Source: Deinococcus sp. JMULE3
GTDB taxonomy: Bacteria > Deinococcota > Deinococci > Deinococcales > Deinococcaceae
Assembly (NCBI RefSeq): GCF_013337115.1
Contig: NZ_SGWE01000001.1
Coordinates: 127,001-191,000 of the forward strand
Reading direction: 5' to 3'
Length of the DNA: 64,000 nucleotides
In this document: piece after piece, positions 1-8,174 of the stretch
Layout of the letters: each line of letters begins with the position of its first letter
Position numbering within the stretch: the first letter of the stretch is position 1
The notes under the pieces: model-generated
Databases searched by the model: none
What the model saw: only the letters and a program-made list of their open reading frames with translations
What the model was told of the DNA's origin: nothing
Made by a program: the position numbers and the translations under genes

Positions 1-1981
1 CGCCTTCCAGGTGAACGCGGCGCTGCCGGTCCTGGACGTGGTGGTCCTCGGCGGGTAGCAGGGTGCCCTCGGGGGCGACGCTCAGGGTGGTCTCGGCGGC
101 GTGCAGGGTGGTACCCAGGGCCTCGGCGGCGGGCCAGGGGCGGGCGCAGGCGCGCACGCGGGGGAAGACCTGCTCGCCGCGCAGGGGGATGGGGTCCAGC
201 AGCGCGCCGCGCAGGCGTGTCTCCGGGCCGGGCAGGATCAGCGCGAAGGTGCGCTCGTCGAGCTGTCCGGTCAGCAGGGCGTCGGGGTAGCTGCGCCGCA
301 GGGCGGCGGTGAACGCCAGGGTCAGGTCGTCGGCCAGCGTGCCCGGCACGGCGCGCAGGTCGGTGATGTTCAGGCACTGGGTCACCAGCAGTGTGCGGCC
401 ATCCGGGGCGGGCAGCGTGGCGGCGAGGTCCTCGAAGTGCGCGCGGTTGGGCAGCGCGGTCAGGGGTGCGTAGCGCGTGACGCGAGTGAGCTGTGCGTGC
501 AGTTCGTGCGTGTCGGTCACGTCGCGCAGCAGGTACAGCGCGCCGCTGACCTCTGTGCCCTGCAGGGTCGCCTGGGCGCGGCTGTGCAGCCACAGGTGCC
601 GCCCGTCGGGCCGCTCGACGTGCATGATCGACTGGGCGCTGCGGACCTCGCCGCCGAGCAGCGCCCGGAAGTTCGGGCTCTTGCCGCGCAGGACCCGGCC
701 CTGGGGGTCGCGGACGGTCAGCGGCGCGAGCAGTTCGGCCAGGGTGGTGGCGGCGTCGCTGTGCGGGCCGAGCAGTTCACGGACGCGGCCGTTGCGGGAC
801 AGGACGCGGCCGTCGGGGTCCAGCAGCAGCAGCCCCTCGTCCAGGGAGTCGAGGATCTGGGCGTGCTGGGCGGCGGTGCGGGCGAGTTCCTGCCCGGCCT
901 GTTCGCGGGTGGTGACGTCGTTCATGGCGACGACGGCGCCGCTGATCTGGCCGTCCCCCGCGCGGACCGGGGTGGCGTTGCAGCTGACGATACGCTGCCC
1001 CTCCGGGCCTTCGATGCCGATCAGGGCGGCGCGGACGGTTTCGCCGTTCAGGGCGCGGGCGAGCGGCACCTCCCCGGCGCGCAGCAGGCGCGTGAAGTCG
1101 GGGGTGTGCAGGCCGTAGGTGGCGGCCCAGTCGGGTGCGAGGGTGCCGGTGAGGGGGGCGCGGTGCAGCTGCGCGGCGGCGCTGTTGTGCTGGATGAGCT
1201 GTCCGTCGGCGCCGCTGATGATGACCTCGTCGTTCAGGCTGTCGAGGAGCGCCACGTGAAAGTCGCGTTCTGCCCGGAGTTCGGCGGTGCGCTCGGCGAC
1301 CAGCGTGGCGAGTCGCGCGGCGCGGCGCTGCTGCATGTCGCCGAGCAGCGCGGCGGCGACGGTCAGGAACAGCGCGGCGGCGGTGCCGAGGGCCAGGGCG
1401 GGCAGGGTCGCGGCGGGGACGGGCGTTCCGGCGGGCAGCAGCGAGGCGGCGGCCAGGGTGATCAGCGTGACGCTCAGGCTCTGGCCCAGCGTGACGGCGC
1501 CGAGCTGTCCGGCGCGGCTCAGGCCGGGGCGGCGGGTCAGGGTGGCGGCGGCCAGGGCGCCGAGTGCGCCGAGCAGGTACAGGCTCAGGGCCTGCGGGGC
1601 GTGCGCGGTGGTCAGCGGCAGGGGGTAGCCGCTCAGGCCCGCGATCTGCGCGGCGGTGACGGTCAGGAGCAGGGTCACAGTCACGCGGGCGGGTCGGTCG
1701 AGGGCGTGGTGGCGGTACCACAGCAGGAAGCCGGTGGCGACGCTCACGCTGACCAGCCAGTGGAGTGCGGCGGCGGGCGCCGGGGCGTGCAGGGCCTGGG
1801 CGCGCAGGGCGAGGATCTGCGCGCCCCACAGGCCGCTGCCCAGGATCAGGCCCGCGAGCAGTTGCGTGCCGCGCCCGACGTGTCCGGCGAGGAGGTGCGT
1901 GCGGGCCTGCACCCGCATGAGTGTTCCGGCGGCCGCGATGGTGATCAGGCACAGGGTGAACGGCAGGAGGAAGGGCAACAT
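1..1981 (-). CDS. Membrane sensor with PAS and degenerate GGDEF domain (probable GGDEF-EAL), 3' end outside window
   Basis: At least 660 codons are present and the reading frame runs off the left edge. The start is ATG at 1981. The N-terminal ~210 residues are a string of hydrophobic segments, followed by two PAS-like regions (HNSAAAQLH, LSRNGRVRELLG) and a diguanylate-cyclase fold beginning at YAPLTALPNRAHFE. Where GGDEF should stand the sequence reads GQLDERTF, so cyclase activity is probably lost. The last visible residues (DRQRRVHLE) look like the start of an EAL phosphodiesterase domain, which would lie outside the window. The membrane region has a GLWGAQ stretch where MHYT proteins carry WxMHFxGM, so a decayed MHYT sensor is possible but unproven. 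It is divergent from the phytochrome cluster. Role inferred: c-di-GMP turnover or binding in response to a membrane signal. Confidence 0.75.
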   Translation of the reverse strand, partial: MLPFLLPFTLCLITIAAAGTLMRVQARTHLLAGHVGRGTQLLAGLILGSGLWGAQILALRAQALHAPAPAAALHWLVSVSVATGFLLWYRHHALDRPARVTVTLLLTVTAAQIAGLSGYPLPLTTAHAPQALSLYLLGALGALAAATLTRRPGLSRAGQLGAVTLGQSLSVTLITLAAASLLPAGTPVPAATLPALALGTAAALFLTVAAALLGDMQQRRAARLATLVAERTAELRAERDFHVALLDSLNDEVIISGADGQLIQHNSAAAQLHRAPLTGTLAPDWAATYGLHTPDFTRLLRAGEVPLARALNGETVRAALIGIEGPEGQRIVSCNATPVRAGDGQISGAVVAMNDVTTREQAGQELARTAAQHAQILDSLDEGLLLLDPDGRVLSRNGRVRELLGPHSDAATTLAELLAPLTVRDPQGRVLRGKSPNFRALLGGEVRSAQSIMHVERPDGRHLWLHSRAQATLQGTEVSGALYLLRDVTDTHELHAQLTRVTRYAPLTALPNRAHFEDLAATLPAPDGRTLLVTQCLNITDLRAVPGTLADDLTLAFTAALRRSYPDALLTGQLDERTFALILPGPETRLRGALLDPIPLRGEQVFPRVRACARPWPAAEALGTTLHAAETTLSVAPEGTLLPAEDHHVQDRQRRVHLEG

Positions 1982-2281
1982 GAAAGACCGTCCTGGGAGG
2001 GGCGCAGTGCGGGGGGCTGTCTCCACCGGTCGGGATGCTGGGACGCGACCTTGCCGGTGCCGGGAGGCGTGACTGGAACGGGGAGTGGACCTGGGGTGAT
2101 TGAGGCCGATTCTGGCATGGCGGTCCGGCGCGTGGAGGGACATTCCCGACAGTTCCCCCGGCGGGGGAGGTCACATGCGGAAAAGGCCCGACGGGGATTT
2201 CATCTAACCTTTAGAATCCGTTTTTTTCTGTGCAGGTGTCCTGTTTCCCATCGGTGGGCAGCTGTTAGGCTCGGCGCATCC
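1982..2281. promoter_or_regulatory. Divergent intergenic region upstream of the phytochrome cluster
   Basis: About 300 bp without a gene. On the plus strand there is a TAGAAT hexamer at 2212-2217 and a TAGGCT hexamer at 2266-2271. Either could be the -10 of the phytochrome operon. The second lies 10 nt before a five-codon mini-ORF that overlaps the first gene. No clear -35 or operator is visible, and no promoter for the leftward gene is obvious. Confidence 0.4.
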
Positions 2282-2299
2282 ATGAAAGGAACCCTGTGA
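2282..2299 (+). other. Five-codon mini-ORF overlapping the start of the first response regulator
   Basis: ATG at 2282 encodes MKGTL and its TGA (2297-2299) overlaps the GTG start at 2296 as GTGA. It also contains AAAGGA, which can serve as ribosome binding site for that GTG. Three other genes in the window show the same layout (27141, 44036, 61344). Confidence 0.35.
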
Positions 2300-2715
2300 C
2301 CGTCATTCCCCCGGAGGTGCTGAACGTCCTGCTGATCGACGACGACCCCGCCGACCGCCTGCTCGCCGAGGAAGCCTTCGCCGCGCAGGATTCGCCCGTG
2401 CACGTCGCGATCTGCGAGGACGGCCCCAGCGCCCTGGCGCACCTGCGCGCCCACCCGCTGCCCCACGTGGTCATCCTGGACCTGAATATGCCCCGCATGA
2501 GCGGCTTCGACGTCATCCGCGAGATCCGCGCCGCGGAGCGCACGCGGCACCTGCCGGTCGTGATCCTGTCCACCAGTGACAACGCGCAGGACGTCGCGCG
2601 CGCCTACGACCTGCTGGCGAGTTCCTACATGGTCAAGAGCCGCGACTTTCCGGGCTTCGTGCAGCAACTCGATCATTTCGTGCGGTTCTGGCATGACTGT
2701 CGCTTCCGCCAATGA
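2296..2715 (+). CDS. Single-domain response regulator (Rcp-like), first gene of phytochrome cluster
   Basis: 139 residues forming one receiver domain and nothing else. The acidic pocket is IDDDPAD, the phospho-acceptor is Asp62 in ILDLNMP, the switch Thr/Ser lies in ILSTS, and the Lys is in SYMVKS. The GTG start at 2296 is chosen because AAAGGA lies upstream and translation is contiguous. Single-domain receivers of this type (Rcp/BphR) accept phosphate from phytochrome kinases. The end overlaps bphO by 23 bp, which implies co-translation. It closely resembles the receiver at 61344 (shared pattern SSYMVKS..F..FV.Q.D.FV.FW), so the two are paralogues. The output partner is unknown because no effector domain is present. 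Confidence 0.9.
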   Translation: MTVIPPEVLNVLLIDDDPADRLLAEEAFAAQDSPVHVAICEDGPSALAHLRAHPLPHVVILDLNMPRMSGFDVIREIRAAERTRHLPVVILSTSDNAQDVARAYDLLASSYMVKSRDFPGFVQQLDHFVRFWHDCRFRQ

Positions 2716-3319
2716 CGTCTCCGGCACTGGTTCACTGCTGGCGCGCCTGAAGGTCGAGACGCGCTCGCAGCACGCCCGGGCCGAGGCGGCGCTGGACCTG
2801 CTCTCGCCGGGCCTGACCCGCGCGCGGTACGCCCGCGTGCTCGCCTGGCAGCGCGCCCGGCACGCCCCGCTCGAGGACGGCCTGAACCGCGTGCTGCGAG
2901 CGGCCCTGCCGGACCCCGACTGGGCTGCACTGGACCTGGAGGCCCGCGCCAAGACGCCACGGCTGGACCTGGACCTGCGTGCCCTGAACCAGCCGCCCCT
3001 GCCCACACTGCCGCCGCCCGCGTGGCTGAGCACCGAGGCGGACGCCTGGGGCTGCGCGTACGTCCTGGAGGGCGCCACGCTGGGCGGGCAGGTCGTGACC
3101 CGGCACCTGCTCGGCGCGGGCGTCAGCCCGGACACCCTGCACTTCTACCGCAGTTACGGCCCGGACGTCGGGCCGCGCTGGCGGACCTTCGGGGCGCTGC
3201 TCGGCGCGCGGCACGCGTCTGCGCCGGACCCGGAGGCGTTCGCCACCCGGGCGGTACGGGCCGCTACACTGACCTTCGAACTCTTCACGTATTCCGCCGA
3301 CGCCCCGGAGGCCCCATGA
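2693..3319 (+). CDS. bphO: Bacteriophytochrome-associated heme oxygenase BphO
   Basis: 208 residues from ATG 2693. It opens heme to biliverdin, the chromophore that BphP binds. The proximal heme ligand is probably His27 in ETRSQHARAE, and the distal-helix glycine motif appears as EGATLGGQV. The length is typical for the BphO family. The start lies inside the preceding receiver gene (23-bp overlap) and the stop overlaps the bphP start as ATGA, so three genes are read as one coupled unit. Product identity rests on these motifs and on the adjacency to bphP. Confidence 0.92.
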   Translation: MTVASANDVSGTGSLLARLKVETRSQHARAEAALDLLSPGLTRARYARVLAWQRARHAPLEDGLNRVLRAALPDPDWAALDLEARAKTPRLDLDLRALNQPPLPTLPPPAWLSTEADAWGCAYVLEGATLGGQVVTRHLLGAGVSPDTLHFYRSYGPDVGPRWRTFGALLGARHASAPDPEAFATRAVRAATLTFELFTYSADAPEAP

Positions 3320-5616
3320 CCCACGAACCCGCCCGTGTCACGGCGCTCGACGCGCCGGTCGACCTGACCAACTGCGACCGCGAACCGATTCACGTTCCGG
3401 GCGCCGTCCAGCCTCACGGGGCGCTCGTGGCGCTGCGCGGCGGGCTGGTCGTGCAGTTCAGCGCGAACGTCCCGGGGCTGCTGGGCACTCCGGCGGGCGA
3501 CCTGCTCGGCGCGCCTCTGGAGACCCTGCTGGACGCGGACCTGGCCGCGCAGGTCGGTGACGCGCTGGCGTCCGGGGAACTGGACCGCAACCCGCTGTTC
3601 CTGCTGAGTACGCCCGTGCGGGGACGCGGGCCGTTCGACCTGACCGCGCACCGCCTGGACGACCTGACCGTCCTGGAGTTCGAGCCGCGCCCCGAGACGC
3701 TGACGCAGGGCGACGCCTACACGCTGGTGCGCGGCGCGCTGGCCCGCATGAACGCCGCGCCGGACCAGGGCCGCTTCGCCGACGTCGTCGCGCACGAGGT
3801 GCAGGCCCTGACCGGCTTCGACCGGGTCATGGTGTACCAGTTCGCGGATGACGGGACCGGCACGGTGATCGCCGAGCGTTGCGGCCCCGGCACGACCCCG
3901 TACCTGGGCCTGCGCTACCCCGCGTCGGACATCCCGAAGCAGGCGCGGGCGCTGTACGTGCTGAACATGCTGCGGATCATCACGGACGTGAACTACGTTC
4001 CAGCGCCGATGCTGGCCCTGCCGGGCGAGGGGCCGCTGGACATGAGCTACTGCGTGCTGCGCAGCGTCTCCCCGATTCACCTGGAGTACCTGCGCAACAT
4101 GGGCGTGGGCGCCTCCATGAGCATCAGCCTGCTGCGCGGCGCCGAACTGTGGGGTCTGATCGCCTGCCACCACGACAGCCCCCGCACGCTCAGTCCGAAC
4201 GTCCGCGCGGCCTGCGAACTGATCGGGCAGGTGGCCAGCGTGCAGCTCAGCGCGTGGCAGGAAAAACAGGACCAGACGTACCAGCTGCACCTCAGGGCCG
4301 CGCAGACGCAGCTGATGGAACGCCTGGCGCACACCCCGGATCTCCTCGAGGCGCTTGTCGGGCAGGGGTCGCAGCTGCTGGAGTTCGTGGACGCCGGGGG
4401 CGCCGCCGTGTGCCTGGACGGCGAGGTCGTCCGCCTGGGGCGCACGCCGGACGCCGCGCAACTGCGCGCCATTCAGGCGTGGCTGGGCACGCAGTCCGAC
4501 GCGGAGGTCCTGCACACCCGCTCGCTGGGCGAGCTGTTCCCCGACGCGAACGCGCACGCCGGGGCGGCCAGCGGACTGCTGGCGGTGCAGCTCTCGCGCC
4601 TGCGGGGTGACTACGTGATGTGGTTCCGCCCGGAGGAACTGCAGACCGTCACCTGGGGCGGCGACCCGAACAAACCGGCCGAGGCGGGGCCGGACGGCAG
4701 CGAACGCCTGAGCCCCCGGCGGTCCTTCGAGGCGTGGCAGCAGACGGTGCGGGGCCGCAGCGCCGAGTGGCAGCCCGAGGAGATCGCGGCGGCCCGCACG
4801 CTGCGCCGGGCGCTGCTGAACCTGGTGCTGCGCCGCGCCGAGGAACTGCGCGACCTGAACGAGGACCTGACCCGCAGCAATCAGGAACTCGAACGCAGCA
4901 ACGCCGACCTGGACGCCTTCGCGTACATCGCCAGCCACGACCTGAAAGAACCGCTGCGCGGCCTGCACAACTACTCGGTGTTCCTGCTGGAAGCCTACGC
5001 GCAGCAGCTGGACGAGGACGGCGTGTCGAAACTGCACACGCTGGTGCGCCTCACGCAGCGCATGGACGACCTGATCGACTCGCTGCTGCTGTACTCGCGG
5101 GTGGGACGCGTGGACCTCAGTTTCCGCGACACGGACCTGAACGACCTGCTCAGCGACGTCCTGGACGTCCTGTCCGCGCGACTGGAGCAGGCGGGCGCCG
5201 AGGTGACCTGCCTGCCCCTGCCGACGCTGCCCGTGGACCGCGTGCGGGTGGGCGAGGTCCTGAATAACCTCGTGTCGAACGCCGTGAAGTACAACGACAA
5301 GCCGCCCCGCATCACGGTCGGCGCGCTCGCCCCCGGACAGCGCGGGGACCTGAGCGTCCCGGACGGCGTCCCGGACACCGCGTGGGTGCTGTTCGTGCAG
5401 GACAACGGCATCGGTATCCGCGACCGGCACTTCGAGAACATCTTCCGGATCTTCAAGCGCCTGCACGCCCGCGACCAGTACGGCGGCGGGACCGGCGCGG
5501 GCCTGACCATCGTGAAGAAGATCATCGAGCGGCACGGCGGGCAGATCTGGCCGGTCAGCACCTACGGTCAGGGCACCACCTTCTACTTCACGCTGCAGGG
5601 CGGCGAGGGCGCGTGA
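3316..5616 (+). CDS. bphP: Bacteriophytochrome histidine kinase BphP
   Basis: 766 residues in the order PAS-GAF-PHY-HisKA-HATPase_c, close to the length of D. radiodurans BphP. The biliverdin-attaching cysteine is Cys20 in LTNCDREPIHVPG. The GAF domain carries the phytochrome PASDIP motif and the PIHLEYLRNMGV histidine. The PHY tongue carries PRRSFEAW. The phospho-acceptor is His541 in ASHDLKEPLR, followed by N-box NNLVSNAVKYN and G-box DNGIGI and GTGAGL. It senses red/far-red light and should phosphorylate one or more of the neighbouring receivers. The start overlaps bphO (ATGA) and the end overlaps the next receiver (GTGA). Confidence 0.97.
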   Translation: MTHEPARVTALDAPVDLTNCDREPIHVPGAVQPHGALVALRGGLVVQFSANVPGLLGTPAGDLLGAPLETLLDADLAAQVGDALASGELDRNPLFLLSTPVRGRGPFDLTAHRLDDLTVLEFEPRPETLTQGDAYTLVRGALARMNAAPDQGRFADVVAHEVQALTGFDRVMVYQFADDGTGTVIAERCGPGTTPYLGLRYPASDIPKQARALYVLNMLRIITDVNYVPAPMLALPGEGPLDMSYCVLRSVSPIHLEYLRNMGVGASMSISLLRGAELWGLIACHHDSPRTLSPNVRAACELIGQVASVQLSAWQEKQDQTYQLHLRAAQTQLMERLAHTPDLLEALVGQGSQLLEFVDAGGAAVCLDGEVVRLGRTPDAAQLRAIQAWLGTQSDAEVLHTRSLGELFPDANAHAGAASGLLAVQLSRLRGDYVMWFRPEELQTVTWGGDPNKPAEAGPDGSERLSPRRSFEAWQQTVRGRSAEWQPEEIAAARTLRRALLNLVLRRAEELRDLNEDLTRSNQELERSNADLDAFAYIASHDLKEPLRGLHNYSVFLLEAYAQQLDEDGVSKLHTLVRLTQRMDDLIDSLLLYSRVGRVDLSFRDTDLNDLLSDVLDVLSARLEQAGAEVTCLPLPTLPVDRVRVGEVLNNLVSNAVKYNDKPPRITVGALAPGQRGDLSVPDGVPDTAWVLFVQDNGIGIRDRHFENIFRIFKRLHARDQYGGGTGAGLTIVKKIIERHGGQIWPVSTYGQGTTFYFTLQGGEGA

Positions 5617-6035
5617 GCGACCACCGACTGCTGATCGTCGAGGACAGCGACGAGGACTTCCAGGCGATCCAGTGGGCGCTGGGGCGCCTGGAGCGCCCGG
5701 TACCGCTGGACCGCTGCGTGAACGGCGACGACGCCATCGACTGGCTCAGCGCGCCGCCGCACTGGCCCAGCCTGATCCTGCTGGACCTGAACCTGCCCGG
5801 CACGGACGGACGCGAGGTGCTGGGCGCGCTGCGCAGCGACCCGCGCACGCGGACCCTGCCGGTCGTGGTGCTGTCCACCTCCGCCAGCGAGCGGGACGTG
5901 AACGAGTGCTACGCGCTGGGCGCGAACAGTTACCTGACCAAACCCGTGAACTTCACGCAGTTCACCGAGCAGCTGCGCCGCACGCTGGCCTTCTGGCTGG
6001 ACACCGCGCAGCTGCCGCACCGGGAGCACCTGTGA
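5613..6035 (+). CDS. bphR: Single-domain response regulator directly after bphP
   Basis: 140 residues forming one receiver domain. The acidic pocket is IVEDSDED, the acceptor Asp58 lies in LLDLNLPG, and the switch region is VLSTSASERD with Lys in SYLTKPVNF. The GTG start at 5613 overlaps the bphP stop as GTGA and the end overlaps the next gene as GTGA. In D. radiodurans the receiver after bphP is the expected phospho-partner. Here there are two candidates (this gene and the one at 2296) plus a receiver fused to a kinase, so the phosphate route is not determined by sequence alone. Confidence 0.92.
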   Translation: MSDHRLLIVEDSDEDFQAIQWALGRLERPVPLDRCVNGDDAIDWLSAPPHWPSLILLDLNLPGTDGREVLGALRSDPRTRTLPVVVLSTSASERDVNECYALGANSYLTKPVNFTQFTEQLRRTLAFWLDTAQLPHREHL

Positions 6036-7885
6036 CCCGCCCGCTGCACGTCCTGATCGTCGACGACAGCCCCGAGGACACCGCGACGTACCTGCGGTAC
6101 CTGCGCGGCTGGCCCGAGTGGCACGTCACGCTCAGCCAGGCCAGCCTGGGCGAGGACGCCGCCGACATGCTGCGCGGCACCACCCCGGACCTGATCCTGC
6201 TGGACTACCAGCTGCCCGACATGACCGGCATCGAGTTCCTGAACGAGTTCCGGCCCGACTGCGCCGTGATCGTCCTGACCGGCGTCGGCGACGAGGAGAT
6301 CGCCGTGCAGGCCATGCGCGCCGGGGCGCAGGACTACCTCGTGAAGGGCCGCCTGACGCCCGACGCGCTGCGCCGCGCCGCGCAGGCCGCCCTGAACACG
6401 CACCGGCTCAGCCGGGCGCTGGAGGAAGCCCGCACGCAGCAGGCGGCGCTGCTGAGCAGCATCACCGACGGCGTGCTGCTCGTGGACGCCCACCTGACCG
6501 TGCAGAGCGTGAACCCGGCGGCGCAGCAGCTGCTCGGCGCGGACGACTCGCTGCTCGGCGCGTCCCTGCTGACCCTGGACTGGCTGACCGGCACGCCCCT
6601 GCCGGACCTGCTGCGCGGCGCGGGTGGCGGCAGCGCGCAGCTGCTCACCCCGCAGGGCCGCTGGCTGCACGCCCGCGTGTTCCCCGCCGAGCAGGGCCAG
6701 ACGGTGTACCTGTACGACGACACCCCGCGGCGGGAGATCGAGGCGCGCGACCACGCCCACGCGCGGCAGCTGACCGACCTGTACGCGCTGGCCGCCACGC
6801 TGAATGCCGCGCGGACCCGCGTGGACGTGCAGCGGATCGCGCGGGACGCCGCCCCCGCCCTGCTGGGCAGCGAGGCGCACCTGCTGCTGCCCGGCGAGGC
6901 GCCCCCCCCGGCAACCGCAGGCGACCCCGACTGGCAGACCACGCCGCTGACGCACGACGGTGACCCGCTCGGCAAGCTGCTGCGCGGCCCCGCCGGGGAT
7001 CAGAACCCGCTGGCGCCGACCTTCACGCAGCTGCTGCACACCGCGCTGGTCCGCGCGGCCCTGCTCGAACGGGTGCAGCGCGACCGGGACACGCTGGACG
7101 ACCGCGTCCAGGCCCGCACCGCCGCGCTGGAACGCAGCAACCGCGACCTGGAACAGTTCGCGCACGTCGCCAGTCACGACCTGAAAGAACCCCTGCGGAC
7201 CATCGCGTCGTTCACGCAACTGCTCCAGGGCCGTTACGGCGCGCAGCTCGACGACCGGGGACGCCGCTACATGGGCATCATCGTGGACGGGGCCCAGCGC
7301 ATGTCCACCCTGATCGAGGACGTGCTGGCGATCAGCCGCCTGCACGCGCGCCCCACGCCCCCCACCCGCACCGACCTGAACGTCCTGCTGCGCGACGTCC
7401 TCACGCAGCTCCAGGCCCTGCTCGACGAGACCGGCGGGCAGGTCGAGGCGGGGCCGCTACCCACCCTGACGCTGAACCCGACGCAGTTCACGCAGCTGTT
7501 CCTGAACCTGATCGGCAACGCCCTGAAATTCCACCGGCCCGGCGTGCCCCCCCGCGTGCACCTGAGTGCCACCAAGGCAGGGGACACCTGGCATTTCACG
7601 CTGCGGGACAACGGCATCGGCGTGCCCGCCGAGTACGCCGAGCGGGTCTTCGTGATCTTCCAGCGGCTGCACACCCGCGATCAGTACGCCGGGAACGGCA
7701 TCGGACTGGCCCTGTGCCGCCGCATCGTCGAGGCGCGCGGCGGCCGCATCTGGCTGAACCCCGACACCGACCCCGGCACCGAACTGCACTTCACGCTGCC
7801 CGAGGTCGTCCCGGCCATCGACCCGGACATGCCCAGCGTCCGGCAGCCGGTCAGCGACCTCGCCCCGCCGCGACCGGACGCCTGA
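6032..7885 (+). CDS. Hybrid receiver-PAS-histidine kinase
   Basis: 617 residues. An N-terminal receiver (IVDDSPED, acceptor Asp58 in LLDYQLPD, Lys in YLVKGRL) is followed by a PAS-like region (ITDGVLLVDAHLTV), a less conserved GAF-like segment, a HisKA domain with His382 in ASHDLKEPLR, and a C-terminal ATPase domain (NLIGNALKF, DNGIGV, GNGIGLAL). The H-box is nearly the same as in BphP, so the two kinases belong to one subfamily. The input-receiver arrangement suggests the kinase is controlled by phosphorylation, possibly from BphP. The GTG start at 6032 overlaps the preceding receiver. Its TGA stop (7883-7885) is also one copy of the 3-bp duplication flanking a family-A element. Confidence 0.9.
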   Translation: MTRPLHVLIVDDSPEDTATYLRYLRGWPEWHVTLSQASLGEDAADMLRGTTPDLILLDYQLPDMTGIEFLNEFRPDCAVIVLTGVGDEEIAVQAMRAGAQDYLVKGRLTPDALRRAAQAALNTHRLSRALEEARTQQAALLSSITDGVLLVDAHLTVQSVNPAAQQLLGADDSLLGASLLTLDWLTGTPLPDLLRGAGGGSAQLLTPQGRWLHARVFPAEQGQTVYLYDDTPRREIEARDHAHARQLTDLYALAATLNAARTRVDVQRIARDAAPALLGSEAHLLLPGEAPPPATAGDPDWQTTPLTHDGDPLGKLLRGPAGDQNPLAPTFTQLLHTALVRAALLERVQRDRDTLDDRVQARTAALERSNRDLEQFAHVASHDLKEPLRTIASFTQLLQGRYGAQLDDRGRRYMGIIVDGAQRMSTLIEDVLAISRLHARPTPPTRTDLNVLLRDVLTQLQALLDETGGQVEAGPLPTLTLNPTQFTQLFLNLIGNALKFHRPGVPPRVHLSATKAGDTWHFTLRDNGIGVPAEYAERVFVIFQRLHTRDQYAGNGIGLALCRRIVEARGGRIWLNPDTDPGTELHFTLPEVVPAIDPDMPSVRQPVSDLAPPRPDA

Positions 7886-8053
7886 TACGGGATTCAAGTG
7901 ATTCCACATCATTCGGAGTCGCCCGGTGGCCCCCTCACCCTTCCGTCGCTTCGCGCCTCAGTTGCGCCGCTCTGCGAGTCCCTCCCTCTCCCACAGGGGG
8001 AGAGGGGACAACGGAAGGCAATCACGTTGGAAGCAAGTCAATTTCATCCCGTA
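7886..8053 (+). repeat. MITE-like element, family A copy 1
   Basis: 168 bp with terminal inverted repeats: it starts TACGGGATTCAAG and ends ...TTTCATCCCGTA. TGA is duplicated on both sides (7883-7885 and 8054-8056). The left TGA is the stop codon of the kinase gene. A 147-bp relative is at 63205-63351. No ORF inside is credible. Mobilisation in trans by a transposase outside the window is inferred. Confidence 0.85.
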
Positions 8054-8116
8054 TGAACCGGCCCCGTTCAGGCGTCCGGTCGCGCACTGCGGTGAGGATG
8101 TCCCGCAGGGGCGTGG

Positions 8117-8159
8117 GGGGCGCCCCCAACCCGCTTCGGATCCGGGTTGGGGGCGCCCC
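8117..8159 (-). terminator. 17-bp perfect hairpin downstream of acyl-CoA synthetase
   Basis: Arms 8117-8133 (GGGGCGCCCCCAACCCG) and 8143-8159 pair perfectly around a 9-nt loop, 15 bp past the stop of the leftward acyl-CoA synthetase. There is no T tract, so it may end or protect the transcript rather than act as a classical intrinsic terminator. Confidence 0.6.
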
Positions 8160-8174
8160 GGACGGCCGTCCGGG

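Noticed and set aside
101..2299. Long rightward open frame (732 codons) over the left sensor gene
   Set aside because: It is opposite the clearly recognisable membrane/PAS/GGDEF frame and its translation is low-complexity Gly/Gln/Ala, typical of the antisense of GC-rich genes.
3154..5535. 793-codon leftward frame opposite bphP
   Set aside because: bphP is unmistakable; this frame is its shadow.
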